DNA of 7,086 nucleotides from an uncultured Eggerthella sp. (GTDB taxonomy: Bacteria; Actinomycetota; Coriobacteriia; Coriobacteriales; Eggerthellaceae). The stretch spans positions 1-7,086 of the forward strand of contig USDX01000024.1 of NCBI GenBank assembly GCA_900553605.1. The letters are read 5' to 3'. Below are positions 1 to 5,344 of the stretch, in pieces. The position numbers and the translations under genes are program-made. The notes beneath the pieces were generated by a model that searched no databases, was not told the DNA's origin, and saw nothing but the letters and a program-made list of their open reading frames with translations. Every line of letters begins with the position of its first letter. Position 1 is the stretch's first letter.

Positions 1-17
1 GGCTCTACCAGCGCTGA
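1..17 (+). CDS. C-terminal end of an upstream gene, probably nadD
   Basis: Only the last codons are present: reading from base 3 gives Leu-Tyr-Gln-Arg followed by TGA at 15-17. NadD (nicotinate-nucleotide adenylyltransferase) proteins often end in a short Gly-Leu-Tyr type tail, and nadD-yqeK-rsfS is a well-known gene order, so nadD is the natural candidate. The identification rests almost wholly on the neighbours, because four residues carry no diagnostic information. Confidence 0.35.
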
Positions 18-47
18 ATCGCTGGACGTATGCAAGGGGCGATTGAT

Positions 48-980
48 ATGGCCGAGGCCAAATCGAAGAAAAAAGAAAAGAAGCTGAAGAAGCGCCAGGA
101 GCGCTGCGAGCAGGTTGCCGCGATTTCTCCTGACCGTTTCGACGAAATGCGCCAGGCGCTGCAGGCGCGCGTGAAAGCGTCGCGTTACCGCCATTCGCTC
201 GGCGTTTCCCAAACCGCCGAACAGCTGGCCCGCATCTATGGCGTGAATCAGAGCGAGGCGGCCGTTGCGGGCCTTCTGCACGATTGGGATAAGTCGCTAA
301 CGGGCGACGAGCTCAAGCGCAAGGCGAAAAAGCTCAAACTCGCAGGTAAGGAAGTGCGCGAGCATGCGACGGGCGTGCTGCATTCGTGGACGGCTGCGGC
401 AACGCTGCGCGACGAATTCCCCGAGCTTTCTGATGCTGTGCTGCAGGCGATTGGCCGACACACGTGCGGTGCGGTTGGAATGTCCGATTTGGACATGGTG
501 GTGTTCGTTGCCGACATCATTGAGCCGGGCCGCGATTTTCCCGATATCGAGGGATTGCGCGCCGCGGTGGGCGAGGTGTGCCTGGAAGAATTGTTCTATC
601 GCACCTACAAGGCTAACTTCATGTATCTGCTTTCTGCCGACATGGTAGTGGCGCCGCCATCGCTTGACGTGTACAATTCCCTGGTCGTTGAGCGTAAAGA
701 ACGCCTTGAGGCCGAACGTGCCGCGTGCGATGCGCCAGCTGGGAACGAAGCCTCGGAAGCGCAATTGCTTGCTGTCGAAATTGCTCGTCGCGAGCAGCTG
801 GCGCGTGAGGCCGAACAACAAATGGCGCTTGCCCGCAAGGCTGCCGAAGAGCGTGAACGCGTGCGTGAAGAGAAGCGAGCGAAAATGCAGGCCGAAGCCG
901 CCGAGGCGCGAGCCAAACAGCCTGAGGAATCCAAGGTGGAGCGCACGCCGAATGGCGCGCGCATTATTCCCATTCAGTAA
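48..980 (+). CDS. yqeK: YqeK-type HD-domain symmetrical Ap4A hydrolase with a long charged C-terminal tail
   Basis: Cytoplasmic metal-dependent HD-domain phosphohydrolase. Family members split diadenosine tetraphosphate into two ADP and are usually encoded beside nadD and rsfS, as here. With the start at 48 the protein has 310 residues. The HD signature is visible: His49 in RYRHS, His78-Asp79 in LLHDWDK, His112, His138 in RHT, and Asp156 in ADIIEPGR. The HD core covers roughly residues 40-205. A Lys-rich N-terminus (5-20) precedes it, and an Ala/Glu/Arg-rich stretch of about 100 residues (215-295), probably coiled coil, follows. Family members of about 190 residues usually lack that tail. The ATG at 48 is chosen over the one at 30 because AAGGGG at 34-39 is well spaced for it and lies inside the longer reading. 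The family call is firm; the role of the tail is unknown. Confidence 0.9.
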   Translation: MAEAKSKKKEKKLKKRQERCEQVAAISPDRFDEMRQALQARVKASRYRHSLGVSQTAEQLARIYGVNQSEAAVAGLLHDWDKSLTGDELKRKAKKLKLAGKEVREHATGVLHSWTAAATLRDEFPELSDAVLQAIGRHTCGAVGMSDLDMVVFVADIIEPGRDFPDIEGLRAAVGEVCLEELFYRTYKANFMYLLSADMVVAPPSLDVYNSLVVERKERLEAERAACDAPAGNEASEAQLLAVEIARREQLAREAEQQMALARKAAEERERVREEKRAKMQAEAAEARAKQPEESKVERTPNGARIIPIQ

Positions 981-1022
981 ACCGTTGGGCGCCTGCCCAA
1001 AAGCTTAGAAAGGATATGCCGA

Positions 1023-1415
1023 ATGGCAAAAGACAAAGGACTTACCGCCCTTGAGAAAGTGATGATCGCTGCGAAGGCGGCCGATTCCAAGAAAGCTACC
1101 GACATCGTGATTCAGGACGTTCGCGAGCTCGTGAGCGTGACCGATTTCTTCGTTATCGTGACCGCGCAGAACAACCGCCAGGTTGCCGCTGTGCTCGATG
1201 CCATTGAAGAGGCCGAGGTTAAAGAGGCTGGCGTGAAGCCGTTTGGCATCGAAGGCGCCGATGAAGGTTTCTGGGCCCTGCTCGACTTCGGCGATTTCGT
1301 GGTGCACTGCTTCCAGCCCGAAGGCCGCGACTACTATCGCCTCGAAGAGGTGTGGAACGATGCTCCCACGATTGACTTCGAACCCGATGAGCCGAAAAGC
1401 GAAGATGCCGAATAA
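1023..1415 (+). CDS. rsfS: Ribosomal silencing factor RsfS (Iojap/DUF143 family)
   Basis: RsfS binds ribosomal protein uL14 on the 50S subunit and blocks joining with 30S, lowering translation in starvation or stationary phase. The 130-residue length suits the family. Conserved blocks are seen in order: KATDIVIQDVRELVSVTDFFVI (residues 24-45, with the Asp-x-Arg and Thr-Asp-Phe-Phe pieces), NRQVAAVLDAI (51-61), the Gly-rich turn and Trp84, the LLDFGDFVVHCF strand (87-97), and RDYYRLEEVWND (102-113). An acidic tail ends the protein. AGAAAGGA at 1007-1014 sits 8 bases before the ATG. It lies 42 bases after yqeK on the same strand, so the two are probably co-transcribed. No terminator is visible between this gene and the tRNA-Arg promoter region. 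Confidence 0.95.
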   Translation: MAKDKGLTALEKVMIAAKAADSKKATDIVIQDVRELVSVTDFFVIVTAQNNRQVAAVLDAIEEAEVKEAGVKPFGIEGADEGFWALLDFGDFVVHCFQPEGRDYYRLEEVWNDAPTIDFEPDEPKSEDAE

Positions 1416-1445
1416 TTAACAAACCAATATTGCTGCAGCTTCGTA

Positions 1446-1451
1446 TATAAT
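1446..1451 (+). promoter_or_regulatory. Candidate -10 box for tRNA-Arg
   Basis: A perfect TATAAT ends 14 bases before the tRNA 5' end. No convincing -35 sits 16-18 bases upstream; the closest match, TTAACA at 1416-1421, is too far away (24 bases). The site is supported by its match and position only. Confidence 0.45.
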
Positions 1452-1465
1452 AAAACGCTGCACAA

Positions 1466-1541
1466 GCCCCCGTGGCTCAACGGATAGAGCACCGGACTTC
1501 TAATCCGATGGTTGTGGGTTCGATTCCCGCCGGGGGCACCA
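1466..1541 (+). tRNA. tRNA-Arg, anticodon TCT, CCA encoded
   Basis: The acceptor arms GCCCCCG (1466-1472) and CGGGGGC (1531-1537) pair fully, followed by discriminator A and an encoded CCA to 1541. The D stem is GCTC/GAGC. The anticodon loop CTTCTAA gives TCT, which reads AGA/AGG-type Arg codons. The T arm GTGGG-TTCGATT-CCCGC pairs with one G-C/G-T style end. Pair 27-43 of the anticodon stem is a C-A mismatch. It has its own -10 candidate and a strong terminator directly downstream, so it is probably a separate transcription unit. Confidence 0.96.
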
Positions 1542-1550
1542 TGTAAAAGC

Positions 1551-1578
1551 AAGGCCCGTTCTTTGAACGGGCCTTTTC
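1551..1578 (+). terminator. Rho-independent terminator after tRNA-Arg
   Basis: An 11-bp perfect stem, AAGGCCCGTTC (1551-1561) with GAACGGGCCTT (1565-1575), closes a three-base loop and runs into T residues. It begins 10 bases after the encoded CCA. Confidence 0.9.
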
Positions 1579-1660
1579 ATTTACCCCCTTTCTATTTTTC
1601 AAGAATTCGATGCCCTGACCTGCAGTTTCGATTCTCTCGAAAAAATTTTAAAAAAGGGGG

Positions 1661-1689
1661 TTGCGTTGTGGGGAAGACATCTGTATAGT
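1661..1689 (+). promoter_or_regulatory. Sigma-70 type promoter for tRNA-His
   Basis: TTGCGT (1661-1666) and TATAGT (1684-1689) are separated by exactly 17 bases, 45 bases before the tRNA-His 5' end. The upstream stretch is AT-rich with A and T tracts (about 1640-1655), which could act as an UP element. The intervening 1579-1660 shows no gene. Confidence 0.7.
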
Positions 1690-1733
1690 ATTCGCTTGCC
1701 GCTTGGGCATCACTCAAACGGCATGAGAAACAT

Positions 1734-1811
1734 GGTGGGTGTGGCCTAGTTGGTTAGGGCGCAAGATTGTGGCTCTTGAGGTCGTCGGTTCGAATCCGAT
1801 CACCCACCCCA
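1734..1811 (+). tRNA. tRNA-His, anticodon GTG, CCA encoded
   Basis: The acceptor stem GTGGGTG (1735-1741) pairs with CACCCAC (1801-1807). The extra 5' G at 1734 faces C1808, the G(-1):C73 pair characteristic of tRNA-His. CCA follows to 1811. The anticodon stem CAAGA/TCTTG closes loop TTGTGGC with anticodon GTG. No T-tract hairpin follows; weak hairpins at 1821-1834 and 1863-1874 lie before tRNA-Lys, so His and Lys tRNAs may share one transcript. Confidence 0.96.
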
Positions 1812-1900
1812 GTTTTTCAACACAAGGCATTGTGGGCAATGAAAGCTACGTTCGCAATGACTGCGGGAAACCGCGAACCTTTACATATGCTTTCTTTTCT

Positions 1901-1976
1901 GGATCGTTAGCTTAGTTGGTAGAGCAGGGGACTCTTAATCCCAAGGTCCGGGGTTCGAGTCCCCGACGGTCCACCA
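1901..1976 (+). tRNA. tRNA-Lys, anticodon CTT, CCA encoded; element integration locus
   Basis: The acceptor arms GGATCGT (1901-1907) and ACGGTCC (1966-1972) pair with one G-T, then discriminator A and CCA to 1976. The D stem is GCTT/GAGC and the T arm CGGGG-TTCGAGT-CCCCG. Loop CTCTTAA gives anticodon CTT, reading AAG. Pair 27-43 is a G-A mismatch. The gene looks intact and functional. A mobile element starts within a few tens of bases of its 3' end, and the recombinase frame on the opposite strand ends inside it. Confidence 0.96.
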
Positions 1977-2040
1977 TTGATTCTGTAGGCGAACACCCTT
2001 TCATCTGGGTGTTCGCTTTTTTTGTTGGCATGAAATCATT
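1977..2040. other. Probable left attachment junction of the element at tRNA-Lys
   Basis: Host sequence (tRNA-Lys and its terminator) changes to element sequence (recombinase body) in this interval. Recombinase residues up to about FDHHGNDFMPTK look like a normal family C-terminus; the remaining 35 or so residues are antisense of the terminator and tRNA. The exact crossover and the matching right-hand copy are not visible: the tRNA 3' end sequence does not recur in the window. Confidence 0.4.
1989..2023 (+). terminator. Rho-independent terminator of tRNA-Lys
   Basis: A perfect 10-bp stem, GCGAACACCC (1989-1998) with GGGTGTTCGC (2007-2016), closes an 8-base loop and is followed by seven T. It ends the tRNA-Lys (or His-Lys) transcript. 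On the minus strand the same bases are read as codons 288-301 of the recombinase downstream fragment, so this hairpin doubles as recombinase coding sequence. Confidence 0.92.
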
Positions 2041-3448
2041 GCCGTGATGGTCGAATGTGAAGTAGATATGGCCTTCCTGACCATCGAACTCTATGAACCT
2101 TACGAATCTATCTATGATCTTCTTCGTATCGTTTTCCTTGGCTATAAGGCCAATCCATTCCTCAAGATCTTCTTGGCTTATGTTCTCGCAGCTAGATACC
2201 GCCTCTGCTTGGGCTAGATCTTCCTCTAAGGCTGCCTTTCGGGTTTTTAGGTCTGCTATGCGGTCTTTGCCGCCAGGAGGGGCGCAGCCGTCTTCTATGG
2301 CTTTCCAGATGCGTTCAAAGGCTGCATCAATCTTGCTAATTTCCTTGCGGAGGCGTTTTGCCTCTATTTCATGTGCGCCGTTGCTGCTTTCGCCGAAGAC
2401 TGCCATGGCATCGGCTAGCTGTTCTTTAAAATGCTTTCCCTTTGTTGCTTCGAACACGGCATCACATGCCCAGGCTTCAATCAAACCGCTGCGGAACGCG
2501 CGGCGGCAGCTGGGGCAGCGGTAGTAGAAATAGCGCGTGCCGGATTTCGAGGTGCCGCATGTGCCGGAATAGTACCTGCCGCATTCGCGGCAGAACAGCT
2601 TTCCGCTAAGCGGGTACTCCTCTGCCTCGCCGCGCCTTCTTTGCGTGATGGTGCGATGCGTTAGGATGCGAATTAGCATTTCCTGCTCTTCGCGCGTCCA
2701 AAGGGCGGGCATGCCGTCTTCTATGCGCACGCCCGCATACTCGTATACGCCGCAGTTCTGCCAACGGCGCAGCAATTTCGTTATTCCCTTTATGGTGAAC
2801 TCCTTGCCCGCGCGTGTCCGCTCGCCATCCATTGCGCGGGTTATCTCCGCCAGCGTCGAGCCTGAAAGAAGCATGTTCTTCATGCGGCGAAGAAGCGCCG
2901 CTTCCTGCTCGTTGACTTGGTAGTAGCCATCAACGATATCCCAGCCGTAGCGGGTTTACCCGTTTGCCATGCCGCGTTCGGCGTTCTTCTGGATTCCATC
3001 GCGTATGCGCTCGCTGTCCACGGCGCTTTCATATTCCGCCAGAACCTCAAGCATGCCAAGGTGAAGAACGCGGGTTGAGCCGTGGCCAAGCGTTTCGCCT
3101 GCGTAGAGGATTTCAACACCCGCTTGGCGAAGCATGATTCTGGCAAGCGCCATCTCATCGCGGTTGCGCATTATGCGGGTTACCTTGTAGATAACCACGT
3201 AGTCGAACATGCCTAGTTTGGCGTGATCCATCATCTTCTGGAACTCCGCGCGTGCGGTGTTGCGGCCTGTCTGGGCGTAGTCGCTGTAGACGCACACCAC
3301 ATCGAGCCCGCGTTGCTCGCAGTACTCGCGCGACTTCTCTACCTGAATCTCAATGCTTTCGTCTCGCTGGTTGTGCGAGCTGAAACGGGCGTATATTGCT
3401 GCACGGTTGCCCTTTGTCATGGTATTATCACCTTGCCTTTTTGGTGTC

Positions 3449-3481
3449 GCCCCGTTGTGCTTTGGTCGGTGCTTACGGGGC
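3449..3481. repeat. Inverted repeat in the gap between regulator and recombinase
   Basis: GCCCCGT (3449-3455) pairs with ACGGGGC (3475-3481) across a 19-base loop. On the plus strand TTCTTTT follows, giving a terminator-like shape, but no rightward gene precedes it. On the minus strand it lies in the 66-base leader between the XRE gene and the recombinase, where it could form an attenuating mRNA hairpin. Function is a guess. Confidence 0.35.
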
Positions 3482-3486
3482 TTCTT

Positions 3487-3819
3487 TTATTCCTGCTTCG
3501 AATCGCCAGCGGCAAGCTTTGCCGTCATGGCGATATTTTTTTGCCATTCGGGCGAGCTTTCGCGGTAGTTGCTTATAAGCTCCCGCTCTTCGCTTGGGTA
3601 TTCGTTTTCGTTTACGCCTGTGGGCCAGCCGCATAGGTCGTTTGGCGTGCATTTCAACGCCGCGCAGAGCATAAACGCGTCTTCTAGAGGAATGCCAACT
3701 TCCTCGCGTTCCCATGATGCGTATTTGCGCTCTTTGATTCCCAGGTAGTCAGCGAACGCTTTTTGCGTAGGAAAGCCCGCAAGCTTGCGAAGTTCTTTCA
3801 GTCTCAGCCGGTATTTCAC
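3487..3819 (-). CDS. XRE-family (Cro/CI-type) helix-turn-helix regulator
   Basis: A 110-residue DNA-binding protein, probably the repressor or activator controlling the element. The HTH covers about residues 5-65: LKELRKLAGF, then QKAFADYLGIKERKYASWE (helices 2 and 3 with the Tyr-x-x-Trp-Glu signature), then LEDAFMLCAALKCTPNDLC. A charged C-terminal tail (67-110) may mediate dimerisation. The start is GTG at 3819-3817, preceded by AGAGGA 5 bases away on the minus strand; no ATG alternative retains the first helix. It reads in the same direction as the recombinase, 66 bases upstream, so the two are probably one operon from the minus-strand promoter at 3850-3878. It shares the AALxCTPNDLC block with the rightward XRE protein at 4051, suggesting a related, perhaps opposing, pair. 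Confidence 0.85.
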   Translation of the reverse strand: MKYRLRLKELRKLAGFPTQKAFADYLGIKERKYASWEREEVGIPLEDAFMLCAALKCTPNDLCGWPTGVNENEYPSEERELISNYRESSPEWQKNIAMTAKLAAGDSKQE

Positions 3820-3849
3820 TTGTTCCTCTTTCCCTAAAAAACGAATTTT

Positions 3850-3878
3850 ATACTACGTGATTCATGTATTTCAATCAA
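3850..3878 (-). promoter_or_regulatory. Promoter for the leftward regulator-recombinase operon
   Basis: On the minus strand TTGATT (3878-3873) and TAGTAT (3855-3850) are 17 bases apart, about 31 bases before the GTG start. The spacer contains the inverted repeat 3854-3868, so a bound repressor would block this promoter. Confidence 0.6.
3854..3868. promoter_or_regulatory. Candidate operator 1 (inverted repeat between -35 and -10)
   Basis: TACGTG-ATT-CATGTA: 6-bp arms with one mismatch around a 3-base centre. The layout and inner CATGT half match operator candidate 2 at 3937-3953, and the centres are 84 bases apart. Probably the binding site of one or both XRE proteins. Confidence 0.5.
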
Positions 3879-3897
3879 GATAATGCGTAAATCATGC

Positions 3898-3926
3898 TTG
3901 CAAAATACGTTATGAACGTTTAATCT
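3898..3926 (+). promoter_or_regulatory. Possible rightward promoter for the 4051 operon
   Basis: TTGCAA (3898-3903) with TAATCT (3921-3926) at 17-base spacing. The -10 is a weak match. A 5-bp perfect inverted repeat, ACGTT-ATG-AACGT (3907-3919), lies in the spacer, as expected of a regulated promoter. This would place operator candidate 2 and both hairpins in the early transcript. Confidence 0.35.
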
Positions 3927-3936
3927 CTCAAACCAG

Positions 3937-3953
3937 CAACATGAAACATGTTG
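3937..3953. promoter_or_regulatory. Candidate operator 2 (perfect inverted repeat)
   Basis: CAACATG-AAA-CATGTTG: perfect 7-bp arms with a 3-base centre, a typical size for a dimeric XRE repressor site. It lies just downstream of the proposed rightward promoter and resembles operator candidate 1. Confidence 0.6.
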
Positions 3954-3958
3954 TTTAG

Positions 3959-3984
3959 AATCTCTTATTACCACATAAGAGATT
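3959..3984. repeat. Strong hairpin A in the leader of the rightward operon
   Basis: A perfect 10-bp inverted repeat, AATCTCTTAT (3959-3968) and ATAAGAGATT (3975-3984), with a 6-base loop. No T tract follows on either strand, so it is not a standard terminator. It is only two bases from hairpin B. Confidence 0.65.
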
Positions 3985-3986
3985 AC

Positions 3987-4016
3987 GGTTTCCCTTGACT
4001 AAAGCCAAGGGAAACC
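3987..4016. repeat. Strong hairpin B in the leader of the rightward operon
   Basis: A perfect 11-bp inverted repeat, GGTTTCCCTTG (3987-3997) and CAAGGGAAACC (4006-4016), with an 8-base loop. It ends 22 bases before the Shine-Dalgarno of the 4051 gene and has no T tract. It could be an mRNA-protecting 5' stem, a protein-binding site or a DNA-level signal. Confidence 0.65.
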
Positions 4017-4050
4017 AAAGGTTCACTCAAAAAGCCTAAGGAGGTGAAAC

Positions 4051-4269
4051 ATGCCTGACTTGAAGGAAGCATTCGCCGAAAGCCTGCGCGTGCGCCGTGC
4101 GAAAAAGCACTGGTCGCAGCAGCAGCTTGCAGATGCATCGAGCGTAAGCGTTGACGCAATCGGGAAATACGAACGCGGTGCCTGCTCTCCGAACCTGGAG
4201 AGCATCGCCAAGCTCTCGGCAGCGCTCGAATGCACTCCTAACGACCTTTGCTCTTTCCCGAAGCTCTAA
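4051..4269 (+). CDS. Small XRE-family helix-turn-helix regulator
   Basis: A 72-residue protein that is essentially one HTH domain: FAESLRVRRAKKHWSQQQLA (residues 8-27), then SSVSVDAIGKYERGACSPNL (30-49, recognition helix with the Lys-Tyr-Glu-Arg-Gly signature), then SIAKLSAALECTPNDLC. The start is well fixed by AAGGAGGTGA (4038-4047), among the strongest ribosome sites in the window. It is the first gene of the rightward operon and is divergent from the 3487-3819 regulator, the usual layout of a lysogeny-type switch. The shared CTPNDLC block (61-67) points to common ancestry with that regulator. Which of the two represses which promoter cannot be told from sequence. Confidence 0.88.
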   Translation: MPDLKEAFAESLRVRRAKKHWSQQQLADASSVSVDAIGKYERGACSPNLESIAKLSAALECTPNDLCSFPKL

Positions 4270-4296
4270 AAACAAGAAAGGAGATGTTCCCAATGT

Positions 4297-4500
4297 ATGA
4301 GAAAAGGGCAGAAACCGCCCGTGTTCATCGTGGTGTACGCCAAGGGGCCGCAGTCGCCCCAGCTGGATGCGTGCCAATACCGTTTCTGCGCGGAGACTGC
4401 CGCCGAGATACAGGCCCTGAAAAGAAAGAGGCTCGCGCAAGCCGAGGGGCAAGCGCGAGCGGCGTCAAAACCTTCCCGGGAAATGACGCAACGATTGTAG
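4297..4500 (+). CDS. Small hypothetical protein, basic helical C-terminus
   Basis: Not recognised. It is a 67-residue protein with a short beta-like segment PVFIVVYAK (8-16) followed by an Ala/Lys/Arg/Gln-rich helical part (33-60). Third codon positions are G/C-rich through this frame, supporting real coding. AAGGAG at 4278-4283 serves as ribosome site, with slightly long spacing (13 bases). The ATG at 4293, one base off frame, has better spacing but opens the frame whose first half looks non-coding. It lies 27 bases after the XRE gene. Confidence 0.6.
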   Translation: MRKGQKPPVFIVVYAKGPQSPQLDACQYRFCAETAAEIQALKRKRLAQAEGQARAASKPSREMTQRL

Positions 4501-4517
4501 CGCAAAAGCCGCTTGCC

Positions 4518-4691
4518 GTGCGAGTTGCCGCCTATGCGCTTCTTGGCCTGACGCTTACAGGCGTGCTGCCGGCGTTTGCGGTGGTCTTCATTTGCGATGC
4601 CCTGAAGGCGCTCAACGCCCAGTGGCTGGCGCTGCCGATGGTTGTTGCCGCGTTCCTGCTGCTGGTTCGCACGGCAGGCGGGCGGCGCTGA
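4518..4691 (+). CDS. Small two-helix membrane protein, start uncertain
   Basis: Not recognised. From the GTG at 4518 it has 57 residues with two hydrophobic segments (about 4-26 and 36-50), split by a short linker DALKALNAQW, and a basic end, so an inner-membrane hairpin is likely. The same frame is open back to ATG 4293 (132 residues), but 4293-4500 overlaps the 67-residue gene in another frame and reads like a frame shadow there. No Shine-Dalgarno precedes GTG 4518; translation could be coupled to the upstream TAG at 4498-4500 through a non-standard start such as ATT 4494. Its stop overlaps the next ATG as TGATG. Confidence 0.45.
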   Translation: MRVAAYALLGLTLTGVLPAFAVVFICDALKALNAQWLALPMVVAAFLLLVRTAGGRR

Positions 4692-5092
4692 TGGACTTCG
4701 ACGACATGAGCCAGCCGCTTGAGGCGGTTGTGCGGCAGGAGCGCATGGCTGTCTACCCGCTGCCGCTTAAGGTGCGCGACCGCGAGGAGCTGTTCGCCAA
4801 GTGGTGCGAGCTTAACCCAGACGTTCTGCGCGCAATAGAGCTGGACGCGCTGGCCATCGATGCGCGCGGCCTTCGCGTTTCCGCCAAGTACCTGATTGAG
4901 AAGCAGCGCTACGAGGGGCGCTACCGCATAACGGGCGTTCCCTTCCACGACGGAAACGGGGTGCAGCACCTCTACGCCGTGAACAACACGGATACGCCGC
5001 TTTTGAGCAGGTGGCTGCTCGGGCGGCACCCAGACCTGAACATCGAGATCAGAAAATCCATATACGACAAAGGAGAAAACGATGAAGCGTAA
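4691..5092 (+). CDS. Conserved-looking hypothetical protein of a replication/regulation module
   Basis: No family name can be given. The 133-residue soluble protein is acidic at the N-terminus, with a central helical block LRAIELDALAIDARG (46-60), SAKYLIEKQRYEG (64-76), a probable beta segment RYRITGVPFHDGNG (77-90), then NNTDTPLLSRWLLGRHPDLN (98-117) and a charged tail. The start at 4691 overlaps the membrane-protein stop by one base (TGATG), a sign of translational coupling; the longer frame from 4592 would overlap the membrane gene. The proteins on either side and the operon position suggest an element-maintenance role, but no catalytic motif is seen. Confidence 0.75.
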   Translation: MDFDDMSQPLEAVVRQERMAVYPLPLKVRDREELFAKWCELNPDVLRAIELDALAIDARGLRVSAKYLIEKQRYEGRYRITGVPFHDGNGVQHLYAVNNTDTPLLSRWLLGRHPDLNIEIRKSIYDKGENDEA

Positions 5093-5342
5093 GGAAATCA
5101 TCGGCCGTCTTAACGATGTGGCGGAGCTCGCATGCAACGTGCGCGGCTCGATCACACTCATCAACCCCGATACCAAGAAGAAGATCGAGATCGACCCCGT
5201 CATTGCCGGCCGCCTTGTGGCTTCCGCCCTCACTGTGGCCTCGCTGATGCTGGAGGGCAAGTGGGAGTCCGGCAGTGTCCCTGAGGAGTTCGAGGCGATC
5301 GTGGTGGGCGCTTGCAAGGTGTACACGAAACGCGGTGAGTAG
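5082..5342 (+). CDS. Small hypothetical protein
   Basis: Not recognised. An 86-residue protein with a basic N-terminus, a central beta-like piece SITLINPDTKKKIEID (23-38) and two helical stretches (40-58 and 66-80). It overlaps the preceding gene by 11 bases and has a good ribosome site, AAAGGAG (5069-5075), 6 bases before the ATG. Tight overlap on both sides marks it as part of the same coupled operon. Confidence 0.7.
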   Translation: MKRKEIIGRLNDVAELACNVRGSITLINPDTKKKIEIDPVIAGRLVASALTVASLMLEGKWESGSVPEEFEAIVVGACKVYTKRGE

Positions 5343-5344
5343 CC

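Larger units (their letters stand above)
1912..3420 (-). pseudogene. Serine recombinase (resolvase/invertase plus recombinase domain) interrupted by an in-frame TAA
   Basis: Large serine recombinases catalyse site-specific integration and excision through a Ser-DNA intermediate. The upstream fragment (3420-2956, 154 residues) is a near-complete catalytic domain: YARFSS with Ser14, SIEIQ (22-26), and the Arg-containing VTRIMRN loop (Arg82, Arg85). A TAA at 2958-2956 follows MANG. The same frame then continues without a shift, TRYGWDIVDGYY onward, into a recombinase domain, a zinc ribbon (fragment Cys98, Cys101, Cys123, Cys126), a coiled-coil region (about 170-230) and a C-terminal strand block. 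One substitution restores about 502 residues, a normal family length. AAGGTG lies 8 bases before the ATG. The downstream piece could restart at the ATG at 2883, but no clear ribosome site is seen. The final 35 or so residues are antisense of the tRNA-Lys terminator and tRNA. Most likely it is an inactivated element integrase; a sequencing error is possible. Confidence 0.85.

Noticed and set aside
297..821. Minus-strand 174-residue frame inside yqeK
   Set aside because: Shadow of yqeK; the HD-domain motifs fix the plus strand.
1334..1552. Minus-strand 72-residue frame across tRNA-Arg
   Set aside because: Its GNRTHNHRIRSPVL segment is simply the antisense of the tRNA, a classic false protein; the rest is antisense of rsfS and the promoter.
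1821..1874. Terminator between tRNA-His and tRNA-Lys
   Set aside because: Two short hairpins (1821-1834 and 1863-1874) are present but neither is followed by a T tract; co-transcription is at least as likely.
3449..3481. Functional rightward terminator
   Set aside because: It has a stem and a partial T run, but no rightward gene lies upstream; kept only as an inverted repeat.
3223..3636. Plus-strand 137-residue hydrophobic frame
   Set aside because: Antisense of the recombinase and XRE genes, which carry firm motifs; it spans the gap between them with no ribosome site.
4480..4500. Programmed -1 frameshift joining the 67-residue gene to the membrane protein
   Set aside because: The frame relation is -1, but the only slippery-looking run (GGGAAAT) is not phased as X XXY YYZ in the upstream frame, and no downstream stem is evident.
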